Notes: generated from the sequence alone by a model not told the origin. Shown: positions 1 to 6,933, numbered from the stretch's first letter. The stretch: 26,540 bases of DNA from an uncultured Oscillospiraceae bacterium (GCA_910584805.1 CAJUCB010000022.1:1-26540), one strand, 5' to 3'. Made by a program: numbers and translations.

Positions 1-35
1 TTTATTATACCGACAAAAAGCGCCGTTTGTCAACA

Positions 36-60
36 AGGGCCAGGGAAATTCCCTGGCCCT
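36..60. repeat. Hairpin with 12-bp arms, same stem as at 1061-1087
   Basis: AGGGCCAGGGAA at 36-47 is followed, after one base, by its exact reverse complement at 49-60. The flanking A and T residues extend the palindrome slightly. Only a short T run follows on either strand, so it is a weak terminator candidate for whatever lies upstream of the window or for the XRE gene on the minus strand. The identical arms recur at 1061-1087 beyond the next two genes. Confidence 0.6.
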
Positions 61-65
61 TTGGC

Positions 66-130
66 GTGTCAAAACCGTGGGTGAACCCCTCGTGGGCCGC
101 CGAGGGCGGCGGCCCCTACTCTTTTGACAC
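66..130. repeat. Nested palindromic intergenic element
   Basis: The outer arms GTGTCAAAA (66-74) and TTTTGACAC (122-130) are perfect reverse complements. Inside lies a second GC-rich hairpin, GGGCCGCC (94-101) with GGCGGCCC (108-115). It codes for nothing convincing. It resembles small REP-like palindromes scattered between genes, and its GCCGAGGGCGGCGG core recurs at about 13275-13288. It could act as the terminator of the XRE gene, but there is no clear U-tract. Confidence 0.5.
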
Positions 131-159
131 ATCGAGACCCTCTGCTCTTTCTTGCAGGG

Positions 160-450
160 TCATTCTTCTAAACGTCTCAATTTTTGAATCAAGGCCGAAA
201 TCAATACCATTGATTCATCATCCAGTCCTGATACTTCCAAAAGCTTGGGTTCATCTACGCGAACCAAATAATCTACACTTACGCCGAATAACTGGGCCAG
301 CCGAACAAACATCTCCACAGAAGGTGCCTTGCTGGCGGTTTCATAGGCGCTAACCATCGCTTTAGAAACCCCGATACGTTTCGCAACCTGTTCTTGTTTC
401 AGTCCGCTTGCCGCACGAAGCGCTTTCAGCTTTTCGGAACAATCAACCAT
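160..450 (-). CDS. XRE-family helix-turn-helix transcriptional regulator
   Basis: This is a small DNA-binding regulator of the Cro/CI type, 96 residues from the start chosen here. An N-terminal five-helix HTH fills about residues 4-60 (KLKALRAASGLKQEQVAKRIG, then SKAMVSAYETASKAPSVEM), followed by the usual LFGVSVDYLV segment and a short helical tail. Two in-frame ATGs lie at 456 and 450. The AGGAGG abuts the first one directly but sits six bases before the second, so I place the start at 450. The gene is divergent from the unknown gene at 595, and palindromes lie between them, so it probably represses itself and perhaps its neighbour. The HTH assignment is firm. The target is inferred. Confidence 0.9.
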   Translation of the reverse strand: MVDCSEKLKALRAASGLKQEQVAKRIGVSKAMVSAYETASKAPSVEMFVRLAQLFGVSVDYLVRVDEPKLLEVSGLDDESMVLISALIQKLRRLEE

Positions 451-490
451 AGGCATCCTCCTCTTACATTATTAGTGTACCAAAAGGAGG

Positions 491-505
491 TCTCCTATTA
501 GGAGA
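491..505. promoter_or_regulatory. Palindromic operator candidate upstream of the XRE gene
   Basis: TCTCCTA-T-TAGGAGA is a perfect odd palindrome 41 bp upstream of the XRE start, next to an extended -10-like TGGTACACT read on the minus strand (about 472-480). This is the usual position for an XRE autoregulatory site. The role is inferred from symmetry and position only. Confidence 0.4.
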
Positions 506-530
506 TTTAATATAACTGTAGGTTAAATTT

Positions 531-580
531 CAACAATGTTCGACACAATTATTGTGGTAAACTTTCGATACAACAATGTT
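531..580. promoter_or_regulatory. Clustered ACAAT half-sites ahead of the gene at 595
   Basis: CAACAATGTT occurs twice as a direct repeat, at 531-540 and 571-580. Between them lies a perfect palindrome CACAAT-T-ATTGTG at 544-556. All share an ACAAT/ATTGT core, as expected of a multi-site operator. I see no convincing -35/-10 pair here for the rightward gene, so the promoter itself is unplaced. Confidence 0.4.
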
Positions 581-594
581 AGGAGGAAAAATTT

Positions 595-1050
595 ATGTTT
601 CTTTACAAGAGCAGCCGCCTTCACGTCGGTCCCGTCTCCTTTGCTCTCCCAGAAGGCTTTTACCTGGACTCCGACACGCCAGACGGCTACGCCAACGCCT
701 TGACGTTTTATGCACCAGACCACCGCTTTTGTTTCCACATTGCCACAGAAAAGGACCCCTTGGATTCCCACAACTCCCTGAAATCCTTCATCGGTGAACT
801 CAGCAAGGAGCGCATTCTGCGCCAGATTACCCCCATCACCCACCCCATTCCTGGCCATGAGGTCATCTATACGGAGTATAAAAACAGGGCACGGGCAAGC
901 TATGAAGCCCACTTCGACTACTATGACAAGGGAGAACATTATAACTTCATCCTCTACACCACCGGCGACGCACCCGTGGATGAAGTCATGTCCCATCCTG
1001 GTTTCCAAGCGGTTTTTGACTCCATCCGCTTAGACCCCCAGACGGAATAA
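595..1050 (+). CDS. Hypothetical protein, 151 aa, cytoplasmic
   Basis: I do not recognise the family. The start is clear: AGGAGG at 581-586, eight bases before the ATG. The product is soluble, with no signal peptide or membrane helix. It alternates aromatic-rich beta segments (FLYKSSRLHVGPVSFALPEGF, LTFYAPDHRFCFHIAT, YEAHFDYYDKGEHYNFILYT) and ends in FQAVFDSIRL. This pattern is seen in small beta-sheet proteins of the PsbP/Mog1-like or DUF1795-like kind, and I offer that only as a fold suggestion. It is divergent from the XRE regulator and stands alone, ending 10 bp before a terminator hairpin. Its base composition is less GC-rich than most of the window. The XRE product may control it through the palindromes between them. 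Confidence 0.75.
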   Translation: MFLYKSSRLHVGPVSFALPEGFYLDSDTPDGYANALTFYAPDHRFCFHIATEKDPLDSHNSLKSFIGELSKERILRQITPITHPIPGHEVIYTEYKNRARASYEAHFDYYDKGEHYNFILYTTGDAPVDEVMSHPGFQAVFDSIRLDPQTE

Positions 1051-1060
1051 GGACAGGAAA

Positions 1061-1094
1061 AGGGCCAGGGAACACTTCCCTGGCCCTCGTTTTT
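1061..1094. terminator. Bidirectional intrinsic terminator
   Basis: AGGGCCAGGGAA, loop CAC, TTCCCTGGCCCT, then CGTTTTT on the plus strand. On the minus strand the hairpin is followed by TTTTCC. It lies between the convergent unknown gene (ending 1050) and the deacetylase (ending 1118) and can serve both. The stem is identical to that at 36-60. Confidence 0.8.
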
Positions 1095-1117
1095 GTGGTC
1101 GGATATGAATGGCGGTT

Positions 1118-2860
1118 TTACTGCCGCAGCTCCTGGGGCATGGGCAGGCGGTCTAAGGTGATGTAGTCCACGCAGCGCAGCAGGAGCAGGGCGGCCTGGG
1201 CCCGGCTGGCCACTGCCGTGGGGGCAAAGTTCCCCTTGGCATCCCCTTGGAGCAGGCCGCTGGCGGAGAGCTCCCCCACCGCCTGGGCGGCCCAGGCCGG
1301 GATGGCATCGGCATCCTGGAAGCCGCTGATATCCCCCTTGGACAACAGCACATCACAGTGGAGCAGGTAACGGTAGAAAATCAAAGCCAGCTCCTGGCGG
1401 CTCACCGGCTGGTCGGGGTGGAAGCCGCCGTCCTCATAGCCCCGAACCAGGCCAGACTCCCAGGCCCAGAGCACAGGGCCGAAGTAGTAAGCCGTGCCCG
1501 GCACGTCCGGGAAGGGCAGCGGGGTGCCGTCTGGAATCTCGGCGGTGGCGCGGTAGAGGATGGTCACAAGCTGGGCCCGGGTTATGGGGGCGTCAGGCTG
1601 GAATTGGCACCCCTGGCCCCCCTGCAGATAGCCCGCGGCGGCAGCCCGGTCTATGGCGCTGTAATACCACTGCTGCGGGTGGACGTCGGCGAAGAGGTTT
1701 TTCAGCTGGGAATATGTATACTGTACCTGGGCACTGTCCAGGCAGCCGCTGGCGCTGGCCCAGGCGGTGACGGTGGTGCCGGGGGTGAGTTCCATTGGCG
1801 CGGTGTAGGCCTGGGCCCCGTCGCTGGTCTGTGCCCCGGCCAGGGTGTAGGAGATGGATGCGCCGGGGGTTTTGCAGTCCAGGGCCACCCGCCCGTCTTG
1901 GAGGGAGGCGGTGGGGGCCTGGGTGATGGGCATGGTGAAGTCCTGGGTCACCACCTCACTGCGGCTGCCGTTCATGTTGAACGCCGCCACAGCCCGGAGG
2001 CTACAGGGCGGTGACACCAGCAGGGGTTCCCCGTACCGGGCGCTGGCCTGGTTCAGGGGGGAGCCGTCGGTGGAGTAGTAGATTGCAGCCCCCTCCTGGG
2101 CGCTGAGGGTAACGCGGAGCTTGTCCCCCGCCGGTTCCACGGTGACGCTGGGGGCCTGGACGGGCCCCAGGTCTGTGCCGTTGGGGGGACAGCTTGTATA
2201 TTGCACCCCGTTTTCCAGGGCCACCCCCCGGCGGCGGAAGAGCTCTTGGACGGTGACAAACTGGTAGCCCTGGCCTTTCAGCACGTCAATGGCAGCCAGG
2301 GTGCCGTCCACCGTGGTGGGGTGGATGTCGTGGACCAGGATGATGCCCCCATCCTTGGCCCCGTTGACCACGGCGTTTTTCACGGTGGTGGCGTTGCGGT
2401 TTTTCCAGTCCAGGGTATCCACCGACCAGAACGCCAGGGGCGCCCCCACCGCCTGGCGGACGGCGGCGTTGGTGCTGCCATAGGGGGCCCGGACCATGTA
2501 AGTGCTGCCTGCGCCGCAGGCCTGGTCCAGCACCGCGTTGGTGTTCTGGATCTGGTTGCGCACCCCCTGGGTGGACAGGCTGGTGAGCTGGCTGTGGTTA
2601 TAGCTGTGGTTGGCCACCTGGTGGCCCTCCTGGTACACCCGCTTCACCAGGTCCGGGTACCGGGCGGCACTCTGGCCTACCATAAAGAAGGTGGCCTGGG
2701 CCCCCCGCGCCTTCAGGCCGTCCAAGAGCCGGGCAGTATGGGCCCCGGGGCCGTCGTCGTAGGTGATGGCAAGGAGTTTCTCCCCCACCGCATAGGCGGG
2801 GACGCAAAACAGGGTGCTCAGCAGGAGGATAGAGAGGAAAAAAGCCAAAATTCGCTTCAT
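1118..2860 (-). CDS. SLH-anchored polysaccharide deacetylase (CE4 family)
   Basis: An exported 580-aa enzyme expected to remove N-acetyl groups from cell-wall or extracellular glycans. A signal peptide occupies residues 1-24 (cleavage after AYA). The NodB/CE4 catalytic domain follows at about 28-215, with all its motifs: TYDDGP (33-38), HSYNH with metal-ligand histidines 85 and 89, RAPYGS, DTLDW and LVHDIH. The middle has two chitobiase-C-terminal-like beta modules (about 230-305 and 310-385, with IYYSTDGSPL and ISYTLAG). The C-terminal third has three SLH repeats, beginning near LFADVHPQQWYY, PFPDVPGTAYYF and GFQDADAIPAWA, which should bind secondary wall polymer and hold the enzyme at the surface. 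GGAGG sits ten bases before the ATG and a consensus promoter precedes it. The substrate (peptidoglycan, chitin-like or exopolysaccharide) cannot be told from sequence. Confidence 0.93.
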   Translation of the reverse strand: MKRILAFFLSILLLSTLFCVPAYAVGEKLLAITYDDGPGAHTARLLDGLKARGAQATFFMVGQSAARYPDLVKRVYQEGHQVANHSYNHSQLTSLSTQGVRNQIQNTNAVLDQACGAGSTYMVRAPYGSTNAAVRQAVGAPLAFWSVDTLDWKNRNATTVKNAVVNGAKDGGIILVHDIHPTTVDGTLAAIDVLKGQGYQFVTVQELFRRRGVALENGVQYTSCPPNGTDLGPVQAPSVTVEPAGDKLRVTLSAQEGAAIYYSTDGSPLNQASARYGEPLLVSPPCSLRAVAAFNMNGSRSEVVTQDFTMPITQAPTASLQDGRVALDCKTPGASISYTLAGAQTSDGAQAYTAPMELTPGTTVTAWASASGCLDSAQVQYTYSQLKNLFADVHPQQWYYSAIDRAAAAGYLQGGQGCQFQPDAPITRAQLVTILYRATAEIPDGTPLPFPDVPGTAYYFGPVLWAWESGLVRGYEDGGFHPDQPVSRQELALIFYRYLLHCDVLLSKGDISGFQDADAIPAWAAQAVGELSASGLLQGDAKGNFAPTAVASRAQAALLLLRCVDYITLDRLPMPQELRQ

Positions 2861-2892
2861 AATGTTAGGACCTCCAGAGTTGATTTGCCCTT

Positions 2893-2921
2893 ATCATACC
2901 ACAGCCGGCAAATTTTGACAA
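2893..2921 (-). promoter_or_regulatory. Sigma-A promoter of the polysaccharide deacetylase
   Basis: Read on the minus strand: TTGTCA, 17 bp, TATGAT, with TGTGG before the -10 giving an extended -10. It lies 33 bp upstream of the ATG. Confidence 0.7.
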
Positions 2922-2931
2922 CATCCGGGGG

Positions 2932-2969
2932 GAAAAGGAACCCTCCAAGCCCCAAGGCCCGGAGGGTTC
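2932..2969 (-). terminator. Intrinsic terminator after the Rpn nuclease gene
   Basis: On the minus strand, GAACCCTCC pairs with GGAGGGTTC around an internal GGCC/GGCTT region, followed by CTTTTCC. It starts six bases past the stop codon of the nuclease gene. Confidence 0.65.
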
Positions 2970-2974
2970 TTCCA

Positions 2975-3976
2975 TCATTGTTTTTCCAACAAGTCAAGAT
3001 ACTTCTGCCGCTCCCCTTCTGGGATATCCAGAATCACCATAGCCTGGGCAGCAGATACATGGATGTTTTTCATCAGGCTCTGGATGGAGGTTAGGATTCC
3101 CTCCGCCATGCCCTCTGCACGGCCCTCCGCGCGGCCTTCCGCCATACCTTCGGCACGGCCTCTGGCCAAGCCCTTCCTCAAAACACCTTCGCTCAAGTTA
3201 CACATAGACGACACCTCCTGATCCAGCTTCTGTGTCATAGGGATGGCATATTCCTCCTGTAAAATCTTCTTTTTCTCCGCCACGCTGGTCTTGTCGGAAA
3301 ACAGAACATCCAACATCCGAAGGGCGCTCTCGCTGCCCCCCGCCTCTGGGTCCCCCAGGCAGATCATGACGATGGACAGCAGGTCGTAATGGTCTACCGC
3401 TTCTTTGGCCGCACCCGCCAAGTGTTCCTCCACCAAACGGTAGCGGTTGATGGTATTTTCCTTCCCCTTGGGTGGATTCATACAGATCCAGATAGAGTAG
3501 ACTTTTTTGAGCTTCCCATAGTTGGGCCCAGTAAATTCCCGGCCATACTGGGCGGAGACCATCCGGCAACAATAGTATACGCCCCGCATGAGCAGGGGAT
3601 ACCCAGGGTAGTAATCGTTCTGTGCCTCCACGTTGACAATAAGGCTGATATGCTCCCCGGTACCGGGGACGATGGCCCGGAAGCGGATATCATAGGTGAC
3701 GGTCCCCTCTCGGAGGGATGTATCCTGGGTATCCATGCCGTGGATTACCGTGCCGTCCTCATCTGGCAGCACTGGAACAGAGGCCACCTGGGGTTGCCCC
3801 TCGATGTACTTCTCCGCGATCTCCTGAACATTACAGTCCTGATACTCCTCCAAGCAGGATTTCATAATCCACGCCAGGATGGACTTCTCTGACAGTACCC
3901 GCTTACAGGCCGCGTCATAGCGGGCGCTAAGCTCTGTGATGTGCAGCCCTTGGGCTGTTGTGGTCTCCCAGTCCAT
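2975..3976 (-). CDS. Rpn / PD-(D/E)XK nuclease-family transposase-like protein
   Basis: A 333-aa member of the recombination-promoting nuclease (Rpn, PDDEXK_2) family, which derives from transposase-like endonucleases. The nuclease core lies at about residues 95-140: TYDIRFRAIVPG with the first acidic residue, then LIVNVEAQND with the E-x-Q end of the motif. A KKVYSIWICM strand and a helical region follow. The C-terminus carries a run of five four-residue units (RAEG or MAEG) and ends in a helical segment. I chose the ATG at 3976 because GGAAGG lies eight bases upstream and because homology with the second copy (25768 onward) begins there; a GTG at 3985 is the alternative. Family members nick or cut DNA, and some are proposed to act in phage defence. 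The role here is unknown. A close relative lies inverted at the right end of the window. Confidence 0.85.
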   Translation of the reverse strand: MDWETTTAQGLHITELSARYDAACKRVLSEKSILAWIMKSCLEEYQDCNVQEIAEKYIEGQPQVASVPVLPDEDGTVIHGMDTQDTSLREGTVTYDIRFRAIVPGTGEHISLIVNVEAQNDYYPGYPLLMRGVYYCCRMVSAQYGREFTGPNYGKLKKVYSIWICMNPPKGKENTINRYRLVEEHLAGAAKEAVDHYDLLSIVMICLGDPEAGGSESALRMLDVLFSDKTSVAEKKKILQEEYAIPMTQKLDQEVSSMCNLSEGVLRKGLARGRAEGMAEGRAEGRAEGMAEGILTSIQSLMKNIHVSAAQAMVILDIPEGERQKYLDLLEKQ

Positions 3977-3999
3977 GGGCCTCACCTTCCTTTTCCTCT

Positions 4000-4029
4000 A
4001 TTTTATCACAGCCCCCCCCGCCGCGTCCA
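4000..4029 (-). promoter_or_regulatory. Promoter of the left Rpn copy
   Basis: On the minus strand: TGGACG, 18 bp, TAAAAT, then AGAG and a GGTGAGGCCC leader. The same elements in the same order precede the right-hand copy at 25718-25767, which supports the call beyond the modest -35 match. Confidence 0.55.
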
Positions 4030-4074
4030 CTGTTTTTGTGGCAAACAAAAGCCCCTGGGCTGCCGCATACGGGC

Positions 4075-4104
4075 TTGAAACGAAGGGGCGGGCTGTGGTA
4101 TAAT
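4075..4104 (+). promoter_or_regulatory. Promoter of the DUF554 gene
   Basis: TTGAAA, 18 bp, TATAAT, with TGG just before the -10 (extended -10). Predicted start of transcription is about 4111, leaving a leader of roughly 84 nt that contains a hairpin. Confidence 0.75.
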
Positions 4105-4127
4105 TTTCCGGGAAACGCCAGATTTTG

Positions 4128-4156
4128 GGCCGCCTGGGGCGGTCTCTTTATTTTTT
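4128..4156 (+). terminator. Terminator-like hairpin inside the DUF554 leader
   Basis: GGCCGCC (4128-4134), loop TGG, GGCGGTC (4138-4144; one G-U pair), then TCTTTATTTTTT. It sits between the promoter and the ribosome binding site, so it would act as an attenuator if it works. No leader peptide or known aptamer is visible. Confidence 0.45.
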
Positions 4157-4194
4157 AATTGCCCTGCGCCGTAAGCGCCAAGGAGGAACCCGCT

Positions 4195-4896
4195 ATGCCT
4201 GCCGTATTCATCAACTGTGCCGTCATACTCCTGTGCAGCGCCCTGGGCCTGCTGCTGAAGCGCCGTCTGCCAAAGCGGCTGCTGGACGCCCTCATGGAGG
4301 CCATGGGCCTGTGTGTGGTGGTCATTGGCATCGCCGGGGCCGTGGCCACGGAGAATATGCTCTGCGTCCTGGTGTGCCTGGTGGTGGGCACCGCCATCGG
4401 CACCCTCATCAACATAGAAAAACGCCTGGACAGCCTGGGGGAACTTCTGCGCCGCCGCTTCGACGGCCCCGGGGAGGGGGAGAGCAGCTTTACCCAGGGT
4501 TTTGTGGGGGCCTCCCTGGTGTTCTGCGTGGGGGCCATGGCCCTGGTGGGCAGCCTCCAAGCGGGGTTGGAGGGGGACTGGTCCGTCCTCCTGTCCAAGA
4601 GCGTTATTGACGGGGTCACCGCCGTGAGCTTCACCGCCGCCCTGGGGGTGGGGGTGCTCTTCTCTGTGCTGCCGGTGCTGCTATACGAGGGGGGCATTGT
4701 GCTGTTGTCCGGGGTGCTGGCAGGGGTGCTCAGTGAGCCAGTGATCGGGGAGATGTCCGCCGTGGGCGGCGTGCTGATCCTGGCTCTGGGGATCAACATG
4801 CTTGGCATGGGCAAGCGGCCCATCCCGGCGGGGAATATGCTCCCGGCCATCTTCCTGCCGCCGGTATACCTGGCTTTGCTGGGGAATCTTGCATGA
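4195..4896 (+). CDS. DUF554 family membrane protein
   Basis: A 233-aa integral membrane protein of the DUF554 (YdfK/YqgA) family, the usual length for it. Several hydrophobic helices are visible (INCAVILLCSALGLLL, ALMEAMGLCVVVIGIAGAV, LCVLVCLVVGTAIGTLI, then FVGASLVFCVGAMALVGSL and C-terminal helices). The family pattern is present in GTAIGTLINIEKRLDSLGE and in the FCVGAMALVGSLQAGLEGDW stretch. The ATG at 4195 has AAGGAGG eight bases upstream. An in-frame TTG at 4159 would lie in the terminator-like leader and is rejected. Function is unknown; a transporter role has been suggested for the family without proof. It is monocistronic with its own promoter. Confidence 0.9.
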   Translation: MPAVFINCAVILLCSALGLLLKRRLPKRLLDALMEAMGLCVVVIGIAGAVATENMLCVLVCLVVGTAIGTLINIEKRLDSLGELLRRRFDGPGEGESSFTQGFVGASLVFCVGAMALVGSLQAGLEGDWSVLLSKSVIDGVTAVSFTAALGVGVLFSVLPVLLYEGGIVLLSGVLAGVLSEPVIGEMSAVGGVLILALGINMLGMGKRPIPAGNMLPAIFLPPVYLALLGNLA

Positions 4897-4969
4897 ACCC
4901 TCCTGAAAATACCACAGAAATGGCGCTGCACTTTCTCTTTTTTTGGCAAAATCAGCGAAGAGTTTCGCC

Positions 4970-4998
4970 TTGTTCCCAGGGGAAAAATGAAGTATACT
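4970..4998 (+). promoter_or_regulatory. Promoter of the crt-hbd operon
   Basis: TTGTTC, 17 bp, TATACT. The transcript would have a leader of about 100 nt before the ATG at 5108. I find no recognisable aptamer in that leader, only a weak TGCAG/CTGCA pairing near 5018-5036. Confidence 0.65.
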
Positions 4999-5107
4999 GA
5001 TATTGAATTATTGTTGCAGGTGAACAACATCTGCAGGGGTCTTGTGTGCTTTTTGCCAGGCCCAGGACCTAGTCTTTGATTCCTAGTTATTTTTAGGAGG
5101 TAACACT

Positions 5108-5884
5108 ATGGCTTTAGTAGAAGTCACCAAGCAGGACCACATTGGTATCATCACCATGAACCGTCCTGAAGCCCTGAACGCCCTGAGCAAGGCGGTCTTT
5201 GCCGACCTGAGCACAGCGCTGGATGAGGTGGAGCGCGACGACGACATCTACGTCGTGGTGATCACCGGCGCAGGCCGCGCCTTCATCGCCGGCGCTGACA
5301 TCGGCGAGATGGCCACCATGAACGTGGAAGAAGGCCTGAACTTCTCCGAGCTGGGCAACAACCTGCTCATGCGGGTGGACATGTTCCCCAAGCCCACCAT
5401 CGCCGCGGTGAACGGCTTCGCCCTGGGCGGCGGCTGCGAGATGGCCCTGGCCTGCGACATCCGCATCGCCTCTGAGAAGGCCAAGTTCGGCCAGCCGGAA
5501 GTGGGTCTGGGCATCATCCCCGGCTTCGGCGGCACCCAGCGTATGGCCCGTATCATCGGCACCGGCGCTGCCATGGAGCTGATTTACACCGCCGACACCA
5601 TCGGCGCCGAGGAGGCCAAGAGCATCCGCCTGGTGAACCACGTGGTCCCCGCCGAGGAGCTCATGGACTACACCCTGAAGCTGGCTACCCGCATTGCCAA
5701 CAACGCCCAGGTTGCCATCCGCACATCCAAGATGGCCATCCGCCGGGGCATCGACTGCGACATCTCCACCGCCGTCACCTACGAATCCCTGGCCTTCGCC
5801 ACCTGCTTCGGCACCGAGGACCAGAAGGACGCCATGAAGGCGTTCGTGGAGAAGCGCAAGCTCAGCGGCTTCAAGAACCGCTAA
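5108..5884 (+). CDS. crt: Crotonase / 3-hydroxybutyryl-CoA dehydratase
   Basis: Enoyl-CoA hydratase family enzyme, 258 aa, full length. It should interconvert 3-hydroxybutyryl-CoA and crotonyl-CoA in the cytoplasm, one step of butyrate formation. The oxyanion-hole and substrate motifs are present: AFIAGADIGEM (58-68) and GFALGGGCEMALACDIRIA (103-121). So are the two catalytic glutamates, E111 in GGCEMA and E131 in PEVGLGIIPGFGGTQR. AGGAGG lies seven bases before the ATG. hbd follows after 43 bp with its own AGGAGG, so the two are co-transcribed up to the terminator at 6814. Its codons are strongly biased (GCC, ATC, AAG, CTG), as in highly expressed genes. Another crotonase specificity is possible, but the neighbour favours the C4 step. 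Confidence 0.95.
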   Translation: MALVEVTKQDHIGIITMNRPEALNALSKAVFADLSTALDEVERDDDIYVVVITGAGRAFIAGADIGEMATMNVEEGLNFSELGNNLLMRVDMFPKPTIAAVNGFALGGGCEMALACDIRIASEKAKFGQPEVGLGIIPGFGGTQRMARIIGTGAAMELIYTADTIGAEEAKSIRLVNHVVPAEELMDYTLKLATRIANNAQVAIRTSKMAIRRGIDCDISTAVTYESLAFATCFGTEDQKDAMKAFVEKRKLSGFKNR

Positions 5885-5927
5885 ACAGACAAACAACACA
5901 GAAAGATCATTTAGGAGGAACACTATC

Positions 5928-6779
5928 ATGGCTATCAATAAGATCATGGTGCTGGGCGCCGGCACCATGGGTATGGGCATCGCCCAGGTTTTTGCAGAGG
6001 CTGGCAAGACCGTCATCGTCCGTGACATCGCCGACGCTTTCATCCAGCGCGGCGAGAGCGTGCTGAAGAAGAACATGGAGAAGAAGGTCTCCAAGGGCAA
6101 GATCAGCGAGGCCGACAAGGACGCCGTCCTGGGCCGCGTGAGCTACACCCTGGAGCTCTCCGCCGCCGCTGACTGCGACCTGGTGGTGGAAGCTGCCATC
6201 GAAGTCCTGGACATCAAGAAGGAGATCTTCAAGGAGCTGGACGAGCTGTGCAAGCCCGAGACCATCCTGGCTTCCAACACCTCCTCCATCTCCATCACCG
6301 CCATTGCCGCCGCCACCAAGCGCCCCGACAAGGTCCTGGGGATGCACTTCTTCAACCCCGCTCCCGCCATGAAGCTGGTGGAAGTCATCCGGGGTGCCCG
6401 TACCAGCAATGAGTGCTTCAAGGCCGTATACGACTGCGCCGCCGAGATCGGCAAGAGCCCTGTCGAGGTCGGCGAGGCCCCCGGCTTCGTGGTCAACCGC
6501 ATCCTCTTCCCCATGATCAACGAGGCTATCATCGTCCTGGAGAACGGCATCGCCTCCAAGGAGGATATCGACACCGCCATGATGTACGGCGCAAACCACA
6601 AGATGGGCCCCTTGGCCCTGGCCGACCTGGTAGGCCTGGACATCTGCCTGGCCATCATGGAGACCATCTTCACCGAGACCGGCGACTCCAAGTATCGTCC
6701 TGCCCTGACCATGAAGAAGATGGTCCGCGCTGGCCTGCTGGGCCAGAAGACCGGCGAAGGTTTTTACAAGTACGACTAA
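5928..6779 (+). CDS. hbd: 3-hydroxybutyryl-CoA dehydrogenase
   Basis: NAD(P)-dependent dehydrogenase of 283 aa that reduces acetoacetyl-CoA to 3-hydroxybutyryl-CoA, the step before crt in the butyrate pathway. The Rossmann glycine motif is GAGTMGMG (10-17). NTSSISIT lies at about 117-124. The catalytic histidine is H140 in GMHFFNPAPAMKLVEVI, with E152 as the likely partner. The C-terminal domain keeps GFVVNRILFPMINEA and ends in the family's GEGFYKYD. AGGAGG lies nine bases before the ATG. It is the second gene of a two-gene operon and is followed by a strong terminator. No thiolase, butyryl-CoA dehydrogenase or etfAB gene is nearby, so the rest of the pathway must be encoded elsewhere. Confidence 0.96.
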   Translation: MAINKIMVLGAGTMGMGIAQVFAEAGKTVIVRDIADAFIQRGESVLKKNMEKKVSKGKISEADKDAVLGRVSYTLELSAAADCDLVVEAAIEVLDIKKEIFKELDELCKPETILASNTSSISITAIAAATKRPDKVLGMHFFNPAPAMKLVEVIRGARTSNECFKAVYDCAAEIGKSPVEVGEAPGFVVNRILFPMINEAIIVLENGIASKEDIDTAMMYGANHKMGPLALADLVGLDICLAIMETIFTETGDSKYRPALTMKKMVRAGLLGQKTGEGFYKYD

Positions 6780-6813
6780 TCTCTTAAACTCCTTTCATGA
6801 AATGCCCCTAGCG

Positions 6814-6851
6814 AAAGCCAGCCCCGCGGGAAACCGCGGGGCTGGCTTTTT
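6814..6851 (+). terminator. Terminator of crt-hbd
   Basis: A 16-bp stem AAAGCCAGCCCCGCGG, loop GAAA, and its complement, running into TTTTT. It lies 34 bp after the hbd stop. Confidence 0.9.
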
Positions 6852-6893
6852 AGTGCGTCAAAAACGGCTTCGCCTTTTTTGACGCACTAAAAA
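6847..6893. repeat. 18-bp perfect inverted repeat between two terminators
   Basis: TTTTTAGTGCGTCAAAAA (6847-6864) and its exact reverse complement (6876-6893) flank a GGC-TTC-GCC core. Its T run is shared with the crt-hbd terminator on one side, and its A run with the chemoreceptor terminator on the other. It may be a third, bidirectional terminator or an inserted palindromic element. Confidence 0.7.
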
Positions 6894-6919
6894 GCGGCAG
6901 CCGTGAGGCTGCCGCTTTT
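6889..6919 (-). terminator. Terminator of the chemoreceptor gene
   Basis: On the minus strand AAAAGCGGCAGCC, loop TCAC, GGCTGCCGCTTTTT. It starts 15 bp past the stop codon at 6934. Confidence 0.85.
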
Positions 6920-6933
6920 GTTATCCTATGCAG

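Noticed and set aside
3100..3175. CRISPR-like or tandem repeat array
   Set aside because: The repeats are 12-bp coding repeats in frame with the Rpn protein and have no spacers.
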